From assembly GCF_003337315.1 (NCBI RefSeq), contig NZ_QPJV01000001.1, forward strand, positions 186,001 to 250,000: a stretch of 64,000 bases of DNA. The letters are read 5' to 3'. The notes beneath the pieces were generated by a model that saw only the letters and a program-made list of their open reading frames with translations, had not been told where the DNA came from and did not search any database. Positions within the stretch are counted from its first letter, which is position 1. Every line of letters begins with the position of its first letter. Made by a program: the position numbers and the translations under genes. The DNA is from Vagococcus fluvialis. Its GTDB lineage: Bacteria > Bacillota > Bacilli > Lactobacillales > Vagococcaceae. Below, piece by piece: positions 44,133 through 55,267 of this stretch.

Positions 44133-45593
44133 TTAATATCTTTTATAAATACTTGGAATCATTAATTTTTTTAAATCTTCAAACCATTGGCCAACTTCTA
44201 ATAATAAACGGTCATTTCCTCTGTTAGCCATTAATTGAACACCTATTGGCAAGCCTTCATTTTTAGTCACATAAGTTGGTAGACTAATAGCTGGTTGGCC
44301 AGTAAGATTGGCTAATTGTGTGTATGGTGTAATCCATAAACTTTTTTCAAACATATCATAAACTAATTCTTCTAGTTCAGCTTTATTTAAATGTTCTGCT
44401 TGAAGCATTTTTTCTCTAATTTCGTCACTTTGAAGATCATCAGTAATTTTAGGAGCAATCGTTGTAGCTGTTGGTGATAAAAATAAATCATAAGTTTCAA
44501 ATAATTTCTCCATGGTAACACCGGCCTGATCCCAACTTGAGAAGGTTTTAGAGTATTCACTAGCTGAGAGTCTTTTACCGTATTGGTAAATCGTCCAAGT
44601 CATTAACTCCATGTCATCAATAGTCATTTCACGATTAAAAGCTTCTTCCATCTCTTCAAACATAGCTGCCGTTTCGCCGCCATTCATTTTGTAATAACTT
44701 CTAATCAACTCATCTCCATTAACAGGATAATCAATCATCTCTACTCGATGTCCTAATTTTTCAATAAATTTTGCAGCTTCCATAACCGCTTCAATAGCCT
44801 CATCACTAACAGGATTACCAACAGGTGACGTAAAGCAAACGGCTATCTTTAAAGGTCTGTTAACAACAGGTAGCATAGCATTTGGTCTATTGTACGGGGA
44901 ATACTGGTTATCTGGTTTTAAAACATTTAACATTTTTTGGGTATCTCGAATGGAAATACTTAAAGCAAAATTCACTGACGCCCCTTGCCAACTACGGTAA
45001 TCATCTGGACCTGTTATAATCATGCCTCGACTAGGTTTTAAACCAATTAAGCCAGTAAAACTTGCAGGAATTCTAATTGAACCACCACCATCACTAGCAC
45101 CAGCAATTGGCGAAATACCACTAGCAACAACAGATGCTGCTCCGCCACTACTACCACCTGAAAATCTTTCTTTATCAAGTGGGTTAAGTGTTGGACCATA
45201 AATTTGCGCATCTGTTACATTTTTAAAAGCAAATTCTGGTGAGGTTGTTACACCAAAAGGAATAAATCCTGCTTCTTCAATTTTTCTTGTATAGTCATTC
45301 GTTTGGTTCGCTTTATTTTTTTCAAATAACTTTGAACCAAATGTTTGAGCGAAACCTTTTTTACTTTGGCCAACATCCTTTAAAGGAAAAGGCACACCGT
45401 AAAAAGGAAGATGCTCTATATCACTTTTTTTCTTGTTTTTTAACTCTTTTTTTGCTTTTTCAATATCAAGTTCGACAAATGCGTTTAAATCTTGATTTTC
45501 ATTTGCGTTTCTTTGCATTTCTTCCAATGCCTCAATTGGAGACATCTCTTTATTCTTTATTAAATTAGCAATATATGTTGCATCCTTAATCAT
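44133..45593 (-). CDS. amidase signature family hydrolase
   Basis: The 486-residue amidase has the Ser-cisSer-Lys centre: Lys in PFPLKDVGQ (near residue 73) and the glycine-serine stretch GGSSGGAASVVASGISPIAGASDGGGSIRIPA with both serines. It is related to GatA, but no gatC or gatB is next to it, and the C-terminal region ends TGQPAISLPTYVTKNEGLPIGVQLMA, typical of stand-alone amidases. The substrate is unknown; short amides or peptide amides are likely. It is cytosolic, with no signal peptide. Confidence 0.9.
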   Translation of the reverse strand: MIKDATYIANLIKNKEMSPIEALEEMQRNANENQDLNAFVELDIEKAKKELKNKKKSDIEHLPFYGVPFPLKDVGQSKKGFAQTFGSKLFEKNKANQTNDYTRKIEEAGFIPFGVTTSPEFAFKNVTDAQIYGPTLNPLDKERFSGGSSGGAASVVASGISPIAGASDGGGSIRIPASFTGLIGLKPSRGMIITGPDDYRSWQGASVNFALSISIRDTQKMLNVLKPDNQYSPYNRPNAMLPVVNRPLKIAVCFTSPVGNPVSDEAIEAVMEAAKFIEKLGHRVEMIDYPVNGDELIRSYYKMNGGETAAMFEEMEEAFNREMTIDDMELMTWTIYQYGKRLSASEYSKTFSSWDQAGVTMEKLFETYDLFLSPTATTIAPKITDDLQSDEIREKMLQAEHLNKAELEELVYDMFEKSLWITPYTQLANLTGQPAISLPTYVTKNEGLPIGVQLMANRGNDRLLLEVGQWFEDLKKLMIPSIYKRY

Positions 45594-45684
45594 AAAAAAA
45601 CCTCCTAATGTCTATGCCTCTATCTAAACAATTTTTTTTATAAATAACAAGGGATATGACTCTTTTTTACAGTAACCCTACGAT

Positions 45685-45730
45685 AAATAAGAAAAGGTTG
45701 ACTATTTAATAAGCCAACCTTTTCTTATTT
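45685..45730 (-). terminator. intrinsic terminator after ffh
   Basis: AAATAAGAAAAGGTTG pairs perfectly with CAACCTTTTCTTATTT around a 14-nt loop. It overlaps the ffh stop, so ffh is not co-transcribed with the amidase gene downstream. Confidence 0.85.
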
Positions 45731-47165
45731 ATTTTTTCTTTTTATTTTTCTTTTTATTCTTATTCATTTTTTTCTTATTTTTCTTAATCATCTTATTCAT
45801 GGCCATTTTCCCAAGTTTTCCTTGAACGCCATTACCCATAAGATTTTCCATACCAGCTGGCATATTTCCTTTACTCATTTGTTGCATCATTTTACGTGAT
45901 TCGTTAAATTGTTTAATCATACGATTCACTTCTACAACTGAATTTCCAGAACCAGCAGCAATACGACGACGACGACTAGGGTTTAATAATTCTGGATTTT
46001 CACGTTCTTGTGGTGTCATTGAAAAGACAATCGCTTTTTTACGAGCCACATCTTTTGGATCAATATTAATTTGATCAAGACCTGGCATATTATTCATTCC
46101 AGGGATCATTTTTAATAAATCCTCTAAAGGTCCCATTCCCATAACTTGATCAAGTTGCTCTATAAAGTCATTGAAGTCAAAGGAATTTTCGCGCATTTTT
46201 TGTGCTAATTCTTCTGCTTTTTCTTCATCGTACTCTTGTTGAGCTTTTTCGATTAAAGTTAACATATCTCCCATACCTAAAATACGAGAAGACATACGAT
46301 CTGGATGGAATACCTCTACATCAGTTAATTTTTCACCTGTACCGATAAATTTAATTGGTTTTCCTGTAATGGCACGAATTGATAGAGCCGCACCACCACG
46401 AGTATCACCATCTAATTTAGTTAAAACAACCCCTGTTACATCTAATTGCTCATCAAAGCTTTGAGCAACTGTAACAGCATCTTGCCCAGTCATAGCATCA
46501 ACTGTTAAAAGAATTTCATTAGGCTGTGCAAATTCTTTAATGCGTTTTAATTCATCCATTAAGTGCTCGTCAATATGCAAGCGACCCGCCGTATCAATAA
46601 ATACATAATCGTTTTTATTTTCTTTTGCTTGTTCTAAACCACGGCGCACAATTTCAACTGGGTCTGTATCTGTTCCCATATCAAATATAGGAATATCAAG
46701 TTGCTGACCAATTACTTTTAACTGGTCAATGGCAGCAGGACGGTACACGTCTCCTGCGATTAATAAAGGTCTAGCATTTTCATTTTTCTTTAAAAAGTTA
46801 GATAATTTTCCTACAAAAGTAGTTTTACCCGCACCTTGTAAACCAACCATCATGACAATTGTTGGGATTTTTGGTGATTTATTTAAAGCAACAGCTTCTG
46901 AACCTAAAACTTTTGTTAACTCTTCATCAACAATTTTTACGATTTGTTGGGTTGGGTTTAAAGATTCTAAAATCTCAACACCAATAGATCTTTCTCCAAC
47001 ACGTTTGGTAAAACCACGAACAACTTGTAAGTTAACGTCGGCTTCTAAAAGAGCAAGACGTATCTCGCGCATCATTTCTTTTACGTCTTCTTCTTTCACC
47101 GTACCTTTTTTCTTTAATTTACTCATCGCTACCTGTAAGCGATCTGTTAAACTCTCAAATGCCAA
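45729..47165 (-). CDS. ffh: signal recognition particle protein Ffh
   Basis: The 478-residue SRP GTPase has the N domain, the G domain with GLQGAGKTTFVGKL, DTAGRLHID, TKLDGDTRGG and GTGEKLTDVE, then the methionine-rich M domain (PGMNNMPG, MMQQMSKGNMPAGMENLM), and a Lys-rich tail KMNKNKKKNKKKK. It binds 4.5S RNA and delivers nascent membrane proteins to the translocon with FtsY. It is 12 nt after ylxM. Confidence 0.97.
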   Translation of the reverse strand: MAFESLTDRLQVAMSKLKKKGTVKEEDVKEMMREIRLALLEADVNLQVVRGFTKRVGERSIGVEILESLNPTQQIVKIVDEELTKVLGSEAVALNKSPKIPTIVMMVGLQGAGKTTFVGKLSNFLKKNENARPLLIAGDVYRPAAIDQLKVIGQQLDIPIFDMGTDTDPVEIVRRGLEQAKENKNDYVFIDTAGRLHIDEHLMDELKRIKEFAQPNEILLTVDAMTGQDAVTVAQSFDEQLDVTGVVLTKLDGDTRGGAALSIRAITGKPIKFIGTGEKLTDVEVFHPDRMSSRILGMGDMLTLIEKAQQEYDEEKAEELAQKMRENSFDFNDFIEQLDQVMGMGPLEDLLKMIPGMNNMPGLDQINIDPKDVARKKAIVFSMTPQERENPELLNPSRRRRIAAGSGNSVVEVNRMIKQFNESRKMMQQMSKGNMPAGMENLMGNGVQGKLGKMAMNKMIKKNKKKMNKNKKKNKKKK

Positions 47166-47177
47166 ATTAATTCTCTC

Positions 47178-47519
47178 CTACTCTTCTTCAATTTCTTGAA
47201 TGTTTTCTAATAATTCGTTTATTTTTTGATTATTAAAGTCACTGTTTATCATTTCATTTTTGATTTCTTCAATGATTTCTTCACGAACAATGTAATTTGA
47301 ATAAAGATGTAATTTTTTCTCATAAGTTTCTAGTAACTTTTCTGTTCTTTTAATATTGTCGTAAACGGCTTGTCTACTAACACCATATTCTTCAGAAATT
47401 TCTCCTAGAGATAAGTCATCACCGTAATAAAGTTCAATATAATTCATTTGCTTTTCTGTTAAAAGGGTTGAATAAAATTCAAACAGAGCATTCATTCGAT
47501 TCGTTTTTTCTATTTCCAT
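47178..47519 (-). CDS. ylxM: YlxM-like helix-turn-helix protein
   Basis: The 113-residue protein is a sigma-70 region 4-like helix-turn-helix ([40 protein letters not shown] in two parts) with a coiled acidic C-terminus. It always precedes ffh in Firmicutes and modulates SRP assembly or ffh expression. It starts at 47519 after a GGAGGGG-like site. Confidence 0.92.
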   Translation of the reverse strand: MEIEKTNRMNALFEFYSTLLTEKQMNYIELYYGDDLSLGEISEEYGVSRQAVYDNIKRTEKLLETYEKKLHLYSNYIVREEIIEEIKNEMINSDFNNQKINELLENIQEIEEE

Positions 47520-47593
47520 TTATTTCCCCTCCTTTTAATTACTTCAATAGTATAACATAATCGTATCCTAAATTTTACTAAAATAATTGAAAA

Positions 47594-47618
47594 AAGAGGT
47601 GACTTATCAGCCATCCTC
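47594..47618 (-). terminator. intrinsic terminator after the 47.6 kb kinase gene
   Basis: GAGG and TGGCT pair with AGTCA and CCTC around GATA, one bulged A, then a T6 run on the minus strand. Confidence 0.72.
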
Positions 47619-47619
47619 C

Positions 47620-49155
47620 TTAATTTTTCTTGTTTTCAGTTTCAGTCTTTACCTCTTCTAATACTAAGGGTAGTGAAAAAGTAAATGCTGAGCCTTGCCC
47701 TTCAACACTTTTCACACTGATTTTACCATGATAGTTATCAACTAATTGATAGGCAATGGAGAGTCCTAATCCATTTCCACCAGTGTTTCTAGCACGTGCT
47801 TTATCTACACGATAGAATCTATCAAAGATTTTATCTAAGTTGTCTTTAGAGATTCCCTCACCAAAATCTTGAACCATAATATCAACTGACTCATGAGATT
47901 TCGAAAGAGAAATCAAAACTTCTTTTCTATCTGTCGAATATTTAACCGCATTATCTAGTAAAATAATTAAAATTTGTTCTAGATGATTTCGGTAAATCTT
48001 AATCTCAACGTCTTTCATTAAGTCATCATCTAAATTAAAGGTAAATTCTGGATACAACATTTGGAAATTACTCACATTGGTATGAACAACTTCTTTAGCC
48101 ATTGTTGTTTTATCAGAATAATAGAGTTCAGATTGTTCAGCCCTTGATAAATCAAGCATTTCTTGAACTAAACTTTTCATACGTGTGATTTCTTGTAGTG
48201 AAGCCTCAAGAGATTCTGCTAAAACTTCTGGATCATCTTTCCCCCATCTATTTAACAGGCTAATATGTCCTTCAATCACAGCTACTGGCGTCCTAAGCTC
48301 ATGAGAAACATCTTCTACAAATTGTTGCTGCTGTAAAATAAATTTCTGCATCCGCTCAAGCATGTCATTAAAAGCATTAGCTAAATCAGAGATTTCATCT
48401 TGTCTTCTTGGGACAGGCATTCTCTCTCCAGTTTTATGAGCTTCTTCAATACTGTATAATACTTTAGACATCTTTCTAAGAGGACTTGTAAAGTAACTAG
48501 ATAATAAAAAGCCAAGTACTAAACTTAAGATAACTCCTATAATTTCTAAGAATATCAAAGTTTCAAGTAATTTATTACTAACATCAATATAACTACTTAA
48601 TTCAAAAAAGCCTTGAGCATAACCTACTAACTCGCCTGTAACATTAGAATAAACAGGTTTTGTTAGAATCAAGCCAGATAAACTATTAACAGTTTGAATG
48701 TTAGTTTCTTGTTGTACTTCCTCATCAAATGGTAAGTAAGCATTTTTCGTTTCAAATAGTAATCTATGATCTACCCCATAAACTTTAGCGTTTAATTCTG
48801 GTTGCGATAACTCAGAAATAAAGCTATTTAATTGCATCAGACTTGCTTCTAAAGTTTCACGGTCATAATACTTATTACGATCAAAATTACCTGCTGATTC
48901 TTTTAAATAAAAAACGGTGCTATTTAGAGTTAAGGGATACTCAGAACGCGATAGACGGTTCTGAACTTCATCCATTGTTTGATTGAACTCACTTCTTTCT
49001 TGTTCAATCATAATCTGAGTACTTGTTTGATAAGTCATAAAAGCAAAGATAGTAAATAAAGTGGAAATTGCTAGGGCAGTTAAAATAGTCCACTTAAAAG
49101 TAATAGAGCGCCAAGAAAACTTAGTTGGCAGCTCTATCCATTTAAACAATTTCAT
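47620..49155 (-). CDS. sensor histidine kinase (CsrS/ArlS-type)
   Basis: The 511-residue kinase has TM1 at about 23-43, an extracellular domain of about 150 residues, TM2 at about 198-219, HAMP (about 220-272), HisKA with His285 in SHELRTPVAVIEGH, and the HATPase domain (NAVKYSTDRKE, GGNGLGLSIAYQLVD). It overlaps none but starts two bases after the response regulator stop. Length, HAMP and kinase layout resemble CsrS/CovS or ArlS, envelope stress and Mg sensors; exact orthology is unsettled. Confidence 0.85.
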   Translation of the reverse strand: MKLFKWIELPTKFSWRSITFKWTILTALAISTLFTIFAFMTYQTSTQIMIEQERSEFNQTMDEVQNRLSRSEYPLTLNSTVFYLKESAGNFDRNKYYDRETLEASLMQLNSFISELSQPELNAKVYGVDHRLLFETKNAYLPFDEEVQQETNIQTVNSLSGLILTKPVYSNVTGELVGYAQGFFELSSYIDVSNKLLETLIFLEIIGVILSLVLGFLLSSYFTSPLRKMSKVLYSIEEAHKTGERMPVPRRQDEISDLANAFNDMLERMQKFILQQQQFVEDVSHELRTPVAVIEGHISLLNRWGKDDPEVLAESLEASLQEITRMKSLVQEMLDLSRAEQSELYYSDKTTMAKEVVHTNVSNFQMLYPEFTFNLDDDLMKDVEIKIYRNHLEQILIILLDNAVKYSTDRKEVLISLSKSHESVDIMVQDFGEGISKDNLDKIFDRFYRVDKARARNTGGNGLGLSIAYQLVDNYHGKISVKSVEGQGSAFTFSLPLVLEEVKTETENKKN

Positions 49156-49157
49156 TT

Positions 49158-49847
49158 TTAAGATCTCATTACATATCCAGTTCCACGGACAGTTTGAATG
49201 TAGCTATCCTCACCAGATACATCAATTTTATTTCTTAGGTAGCGGATATATACATCCACTACATTTGTTTCAACTTCGATTTCATAGCCCCAGACTTTAT
49301 TCAGTAGGACATCGCGAGATAAAACAACATTAATATTTTCCATTAAAATTAATAATAGCTCATATTCACGTTTTGTTAATTCAATAATTTCTTCTCCACG
49401 ACGAACAACACGGTTTTCTTTTTCAATCGTTAAATCGCGATAATTAATAGTTGTTTGTTTCGTAATGTTTTTGTCGCCTTCAATATCAATACGACGTAAT
49501 AAAGCGCGTAATCTAGCTAATAATTCTTCAATTGCAAATGGCTTAACAATGTAATCATCTGCCCCGTGGTCTAATCCTGAAACACGGTCAATAACTGAGT
49601 CTCTAGCTGTCATCATAATTATTGGTGTGTTTTTAGATTGTCTAATTCTACGACAAACTTCAAGACCATTTAATTCTGGTAACATTAAGTCTAAAAGAAT
49701 GGCATCCCAATCTCCTGAAAGAGCAGCTTCTAAGCCTGTTCTTCCATTATAATGGACTTCTGTTTCATATCCTTCATGCTTTAATTCTAATTCTACAAAG
49801 CGAGCTAAGTTCTTTTCATCCTCAACAATTAATATTCTATTTGACAT
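49158..49847 (-). CDS. response regulator, CsrR/ArlR-type
   Basis: The protein has 229 residues from ATG 49845-49847 (a GTG at 49856 is the alternative; the AAAGG site suits neither perfectly). Receiver Asp53 lies in [13 protein letters not shown], with [23 protein letters not shown], and the winged-helix domain ends [15 protein letters not shown] and [14 protein letters not shown]. This sequence pattern is that of CsrR/CovR and ArlR. It pairs with the kinase 2 nt downstream, an intact two-component system. Confidence 0.88.
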   Translation of the reverse strand: MSNRILIVEDEKNLARFVELELKHEGYETEVHYNGRTGLEAALSGDWDAILLDLMLPELNGLEVCRRIRQSKNTPIIMMTARDSVIDRVSGLDHGADDYIVKPFAIEELLARLRALLRRIDIEGDKNITKQTTINYRDLTIEKENRVVRRGEEIIELTKREYELLLILMENINVVLSRDVLLNKVWGYEIEVETNVVDVYIRYLRNKIDVSGEDSYIQTVRGTGYVMRS

Positions 49848-49969
49848 AATTAACACATGCCTTTCTAAGTTGCCTATAATCTTTTTCTTATATCATAATC
49901 ATTATAACTATAAACAATAAAAAAATCTATTGTGTAAGCCTTTTTTTTCATTTAATGAAGCTTATAAAA

Positions 49970-49999
49970 AAAGATATTCTAAAAAATTAGAATATCTTT
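49970..49999 (-). terminator. intrinsic terminator of the ABC exporter operon
   Basis: AAAGATATTCT pairs perfectly with AGAATATCTTT around an 8-nt loop, followed by T residues on the minus strand. It lies just past the second exporter gene. Confidence 0.88.
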
Positions 50000-50006
50000 C
50001 ATCTTT

Positions 50007-51791
50007 CTATTCAAAAACAAATTGATTTTCATAAAGTTCTGCATAGAAGCCACGAGCCTCTAATAATTCTTCATGAGTTCCTTCTTCAATAACTTCACCT
50101 TGATTTAAAACAACGATGTAGTCTGCATTTAAAATAGTTTTCAAGCGGTGAGCAATCACAAAACTTGTTCGACCTTGAATAATATTTTCCATAGCTTTTT
50201 GAATACGACTTTCAGTAACAGTATCTACGTTACTTGTTGCCTCATCTAAAATTAGTAATGAAGGTTCTGTTAAGATTGTTCTAGCAATACTCATTAATTG
50301 TTTTTGTCCTACACTAAAGATACTATTTTCATCGTTAATTTCTGTGTCATATCCTTTTTCAAGGGACATGATGAAATCATGAATATTAGCTTGTTTAGCA
50401 GCAGATATCATTTCTTCTTCAGTTGCAAGTTCGTTACCAAAGACGATGTTCTCACGAATTGTACCAGAAAATAGTACTGACTCTTGAAGAACAATCCCAA
50501 TATTAGAGCGTAGACTTGATAAAGAAATGTCTCGAATATCAACACCATCAATTTTAATGCTACCATTATCTACATTGTAGAAACGATTTAGAAGGTTCAT
50601 AACTGTTGTTTTACCTGAGCCTGTTGGACCAACTAAAGCAACCATCTCACCTTTTTTAGCTTTTAAGTTAACTTGTTTTAAGATTGGTTTTTCTTTCTCA
50701 TAAGAGAAATCAACATTTTCTAAAGCAACTTCTTGGTGAATGCCATTAATATCAATTGTATTTTCACGTTCAAACTCATCATCTACATCAAAGATTTCAT
50801 TTAATCTTCTTGCACCTGTAAAGGCAAGTTGTAGCATACTAAATTGTGATGAAATTTGAGTTAATGGCATGTAAAATTGTTGTGAGTACTGAATAAACAT
50901 AACAATCAAACCAAGTCCTGCTGCTTTATCCATGTCACCATTAAGAACTAACCAACCACCAAAGAAAATAACGATTGCTGTATTTAATAAAGAAATACCT
51001 TGCATTGTTGGAAATAAAAGACCTGAATAAACTTGTCCTTTAAATGTTGCTTGTTTAACTTCTTGGTTTAAGACTTCAAATCCATCAATTGTTTCGTCTT
51101 CTAAACCATTTGTTATGATTACTTTTTGACCAGAGATTTTTTCATTAATGTAACCATTTAATTTACCGACATTTTCTTGTTGAACAGCCACACTTTTTTC
51201 AGCTTGTTTAATAATAAAAGCTGCAATGATAATCGCAAAAGGCGCTGCTGCAAGTGTCGCCCAAGTCATTTGAACGTTAGCTCTAAACATCATGATTAAA
51301 ACACCAATCATCATAGAAATATTCGTTAATACTTGAATTAAAGCTTGGTTCATCGTATTTGAAATATTATCTAAATCACTTGTAAAACGACTTAAAATTT
51401 CACCATCTTTATGAGTATCAAAATATGAAATCGTCATTTTTTCTAACTTTTTAAATAAATTAATACGCATATGGTTCGTTGATTTACCAGTTACCAGTGA
51501 CATTAAAATATTTTGAATGAACATGGCAATCCAGTTTAATAGATATAGTCCAACAAGTAATTTAATGATACTAACAAAAGGACTCTTATCTGCTGAACCC
51601 ATCGCCATATATGTTCCTGCATATTTAGCTAATTCTTCTATGGCTTTTCCTGTATATTCTGGTGCTTTTACTTGAAGGTAAGTTGAAAAAACAATTGCAA
51701 TAGTGATAATACTTAACTGCCATTTATAGCCCTTTAAATAGTACCAAAAGAAACTAGTTACACTGTTTTTCTTTTTAGTTTGTTTAGCCAT
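50007..51791 (-). CDS. ABC multidrug exporter subunit B (EfrB/LmrD-like)
   Basis: The 594-residue half-transporter has six membrane helices (about 20-320), then an ATPase with Walker [11 protein letters not shown], degenerate signature [11 protein letters not shown], Walker [13 protein letters not shown] with the catalytic Glu, and switch His in IAHRL. In heterodimeric exporters this subunit contributes the working Glu and the degraded signature. It starts 3 nt after its partner gene. By length and pairing it resembles Enterococcus EfrB. Confidence 0.88.
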   Translation of the reverse strand: MAKQTKKKNSVTSFFWYYLKGYKWQLSIITIAIVFSTYLQVKAPEYTGKAIEELAKYAGTYMAMGSADKSPFVSIIKLLVGLYLLNWIAMFIQNILMSLVTGKSTNHMRINLFKKLEKMTISYFDTHKDGEILSRFTSDLDNISNTMNQALIQVLTNISMMIGVLIMMFRANVQMTWATLAAAPFAIIIAAFIIKQAEKSVAVQQENVGKLNGYINEKISGQKVIITNGLEDETIDGFEVLNQEVKQATFKGQVYSGLLFPTMQGISLLNTAIVIFFGGWLVLNGDMDKAAGLGLIVMFIQYSQQFYMPLTQISSQFSMLQLAFTGARRLNEIFDVDDEFERENTIDINGIHQEVALENVDFSYEKEKPILKQVNLKAKKGEMVALVGPTGSGKTTVMNLLNRFYNVDNGSIKIDGVDIRDISLSSLRSNIGIVLQESVLFSGTIRENIVFGNELATEEEMISAAKQANIHDFIMSLEKGYDTEINDENSIFSVGQKQLMSIARTILTEPSLLILDEATSNVDTVTESRIQKAMENIIQGRTSFVIAHRLKTILNADYIVVLNQGEVIEEGTHEELLEARGFYAELYENQFVFE

Positions 51792-51794
51792 TAT

Positions 51795-53513
51795 TTATTC
51801 AACCTCCTTTGCTTTTTGAGTTTCATAGATTTCTTTATAAACATCACTTGTTTTAAGTAACTCTTTATGTGTTCCTTGAGCTACTAAACGACCTTCATCA
51901 AGGACTAAAATATTATCCGCTTGAACGACTGACGATATCTTTTGAGCAATAATGAAAGTTGTTGTGCCGTCTAATTCATTAGCCAATGCTTCCTTAACTA
52001 ATTTTTCAGATCTAGCGTCTAAAGCACTTGTGCTATCATCTAAAACTAAGACTTTAGGATCACCAATAACTCCACGTGAAATAGAGAGACGTTGCTTTTG
52101 TCCACCAGAGAAGTTCGCTCCTCTTTCTTCGACAGGACTCATAAAGCCGTCTGCTTGACGCTCAATAAATTCTTTAGCTTGGGCAATACGAGAAGCTTTT
52201 TCCATTTTTTCTTCATTTGCTTTTTTATCACCTTGGCGAATATTATCAGCAATTGTTCCAGAAAACAGAATCGCTTTTTGTAGAACTAAAGCTACATTTT
52301 CACGTAAATCTGTCTTTGCTACATCTTTAAGATTCGCTTCTCCAACATAAATATTTCCTTCTGTTGGGTCATACATTCTAGCAATCATTTGTGCTAACGT
52401 TGATTTACCCGCACCAGTTGCCCCAACAACACCAACAGATTCTCCAGCTTTTGTAGAGAAAGAGATATCTTTTAGAGTTGGATGATCATCCCCATTATAA
52501 GTAAAACTTACATGGTCAAATACTACTTCACCAGTTGTAATTGGTTGTGTACTTTCTTTTTTATAAACTAATGTTGGTTCAGTTTCTAACACTTCGTTTA
52601 ATCGTTTTAATGAAACCATACCACGAGAAGCCATCATCATCATCATTCCACCAATGATTATACTCATCATGATTTGCATTAAATAGTTCATAAATGACAC
52701 AATAGCACCAATCACTTCAATATCTGTTTTTGCTAAATCTGCTGCAAAATAAATAGAAACAACAATAGCTAAACTTGAGATTAACATGAACGTTGGAATC
52801 ATAATAGAAAATAGATTCCCTACTGTAATCGTGTGTTTTGCTAATTTATCAGATACTTTTGTAAATTTTTTCGTTTCATTTTCTTCTTGAACAAAAGATT
52901 TTACAACACGAATACCAGTTAAATTTTCTTTAGCAATTGTATTTACTTTTTCAATATAACCTTGAATTTTGGTGAAATGTTTACCCATTAGTCCAAATAA
53001 AGACATAACTGTCACAAAGACTAAAACAACTAGTAAAATAATTACCCACCATAATTTTGGTAAAGTCATCATGGCTAAAATAAAACTTCCAATAAATAAA
53101 ATTGGGATTCTTAAAATAGTTTGTAGTGTCATCATCACGATCATTTGGATTTGGTTAACATCATTTGTTAAACGAACCACTAAATTACTCGTTGAAAATT
53201 TTTCAATATCAGCAAAAGAGAAAGTTTGGATCTTTTTAAATCCGTCTGCTCTAATCTCAGAAGCGACTTCTTGAGATACCTTCGCTGCTAAAATAGTATT
53301 TAAAATACCTGCTACTAAACCAACGACTGCTACTATTATTAGAATAATTCCCACATTTTTTAGTTCTTGGTTATCTTCATTCATAATTGCTGTCATTACT
53401 TTTTGTAATAATTTTGGTTGCCATAGTTGAGAAATAACCATCAAACATGTCATCAAAAATGAGACGAATACTAGACGACCATGACCTTTAACTTTTTGTA
53501 ATAATAATGCCAT
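51795..53513 (-). CDS. ABC multidrug exporter subunit A (EfrA/LmrC-like)
   Basis: The 572-residue half-transporter has six helices (about 15-310) and an ATPase with Walker [11 protein letters not shown], intact signature [12 protein letters not shown], and Walker [13 protein letters not shown], where Asp replaces the catalytic Glu; the switch residue is Gln (IIAQKI). It therefore forms the degenerate site with its partner. Both genes make the complementary pair expected of EfrAB, LmrCD or BmrCD multidrug exporters. Confidence 0.88.
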   Translation of the reverse strand: MALLLQKVKGHGRLVFVSFLMTCLMVISQLWQPKLLQKVMTAIMNEDNQELKNVGIILIIVAVVGLVAGILNTILAAKVSQEVASEIRADGFKKIQTFSFADIEKFSTSNLVVRLTNDVNQIQMIVMMTLQTILRIPILFIGSFILAMMTLPKLWWVIILLVVLVFVTVMSLFGLMGKHFTKIQGYIEKVNTIAKENLTGIRVVKSFVQEENETKKFTKVSDKLAKHTITVGNLFSIMIPTFMLISSLAIVVSIYFAADLAKTDIEVIGAIVSFMNYLMQIMMSIIIGGMMMMMASRGMVSLKRLNEVLETEPTLVYKKESTQPITTGEVVFDHVSFTYNGDDHPTLKDISFSTKAGESVGVVGATGAGKSTLAQMIARMYDPTEGNIYVGEANLKDVAKTDLRENVALVLQKAILFSGTIADNIRQGDKKANEEKMEKASRIAQAKEFIERQADGFMSPVEERGANFSGGQKQRLSISRGVIGDPKVLVLDDSTSALDARSEKLVKEALANELDGTTTFIIAQKISSVVQADNILVLDEGRLVAQGTHKELLKTSDVYKEIYETQKAKEVE

Positions 53514-53701
53514 ATATTACCCCTCTTTCTAAAAATAAGTCAGAACTCAATGATATACGAATAAGTGTTCTTTTGCAACAAATAAAGCCCGATTTTCCTA
53601 AAAAAAGTGACAAAATGTTATTCAATAAAAAACATCTTATCTCTTTCTACTTTATTATCATAACAGGATAAAATTTTATAGACAATCAACTAACAGTTGA
53701 G

Positions 53702-53736
53702 AAAAAAGAAGCTGACAGTTAAGTCAACTTCTTTTT
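53702..53736 (-). terminator. intrinsic terminator after gnd
   Basis: AAAAAGAAGcTGAC pairs with GTCaACTTCTTTTT around a short loop, with a T-run on the minus strand. The 229-bp stretch between gnd and the exporter operon shows nothing else clear. Confidence 0.85.
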
Positions 53737-53742
53737 AGTAGA

Positions 53743-55170
53743 TTATTTATTTTCTTCTCCGTACCAATCGTAATGGAATACTCCTTCACGGTCTTTACGT
53801 AAGTAAGTATGAGCTCCAAAGTAGTCACGTTGGGCTTGGATAATATTAGCTGGTAAATCAGCTGTACGATATGAATCAAAGTATGCAATAGCTGATGAGA
53901 ATGTTGGTGATGGTACACCAGATTGAACTGCTAATGAGACAATATCTCTAACTGATTGTTGGTATTTATCAGTAATATCTAAGAAATATTCATCTAATAA
54001 TAAGTTTTTAAGTTCTGGATTTCGGTCATAGGCATCAGTGATTTCTTGTAAGAAACGAGCACGGATAATACATCCTTCACGGAAAATTTTAGCAATCTCG
54101 CCATATTGTAAATCCCAACCATATTCTTCACTAGCCATTCTATACTGAGCAAAGCCTTGAGCATAACTCATGATTTTACTAAAGTATAAAGCTTGGCGAA
54201 TTTTTTCAATAACTTCTTCTTTGTCACCTGTAAAGGCAACAGTTTGAGGTGCAGGAATAATTTTACTTGCTTCTACACGTTCTTCTTTTAATGCTGAAAT
54301 ATATCTAGCAAAAACTGATTCAGTAATTAATGGTAGCGGAGTACCTAAATCAAGAGCATTTTGACTTGTCCATTTACCAGTTCCTTTGTTACCAGCTGCA
54401 TCTAAAATAAGATCAACAATTGGTTTACCAGTTCCTAAATCATCTTTTCTTGTTAATAAATCAGAAGTAATTTCCATTAAGTAACTATCTAATTCACCTT
54501 TATTCCACTCAGTAAAAATTTCAGCTACTTCATCTACTGAAAGTCCTAAAACACGTGTTAAAATGTCATAGCTTTCTGCGATTAACTGCATGTCACCATA
54601 TTCGATTCCATTATGAACCATTTTTACATAGTGTCCTGCACCATTTGGTCCAATATATGTCACACACGGTTCACCATCTTTTGCCTTAGCAGCAATTTGT
54701 TCAAAGATTGGTCTAACTAATTCATAAGCTTCTTTTTGTCCACCAGGCATCATTGAAGGGCCTTTAAGAGCTCCCTCTTCTCCACCAGATACACCAGTAC
54801 CGATAAAGTTAATTCCTGAGTTAGCTAATTCTTCGTTACGACGAATTGTATCTTGGAAGAATGTATTTCCGCCATCTATTAAAATATCCCCTTTGTCTAA
54901 ATGAGGTAATAAACTTTGGATTGTTAAATCAGTTGCTTTACCTGCTTGTACCATTAACATAATACGGCGAGGTTTTTCTAATGATTCCACAAACTCTTCG
55001 ATTGTATAAGTAGGCACTAATTTTTTATCTGCGTGCTCTTTAGCTACTTCTTCAGTTTTAGATGCTGTTCTATTGAAAATAGAAACTGAATATCCTCGAC
55101 TTTCAATATTTAATGCTAGGTTTTTACCCATTACCGCCATTCCGACAACACCAATTTGTTGTTTTGACAT
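53743..55170 (-). CDS. gnd: 6-phosphogluconate dehydrogenase (decarboxylating)
   Basis: The 475-residue enzyme has the Rossmann motif [16 protein letters not shown], the substrate signature [15 protein letters not shown], and the C-terminal helical domain with [24 protein letters not shown]. It oxidises 6-phosphogluconate to ribulose-5-phosphate, making NADPH in the pentose phosphate pathway. The length is standard for the family (about 470). It is monocistronic. Confidence 0.96.
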   Translation of the reverse strand: MSKQQIGVVGMAVMGKNLALNIESRGYSVSIFNRTASKTEEVAKEHADKKLVPTYTIEEFVESLEKPRRIMLMVQAGKATDLTIQSLLPHLDKGDILIDGGNTFFQDTIRRNEELANSGINFIGTGVSGGEEGALKGPSMMPGGQKEAYELVRPIFEQIAAKAKDGEPCVTYIGPNGAGHYVKMVHNGIEYGDMQLIAESYDILTRVLGLSVDEVAEIFTEWNKGELDSYLMEITSDLLTRKDDLGTGKPIVDLILDAAGNKGTGKWTSQNALDLGTPLPLITESVFARYISALKEERVEASKIIPAPQTVAFTGDKEEVIEKIRQALYFSKIMSYAQGFAQYRMASEEYGWDLQYGEIAKIFREGCIIRARFLQEITDAYDRNPELKNLLLDEYFLDITDKYQQSVRDIVSLAVQSGVPSPTFSSAIAYFDSYRTADLPANIIQAQRDYFGAHTYLRKDREGVFHYDWYGEENK

Positions 55171-55267
55171 GAAAATACCTCCTAATAATACATTGCCAAA
55201 ATTTTTGACAATTTTTAATCCCCTTCATTATAGCCTATTTCAAAAAAAATTAAAATAAATTTTACCT

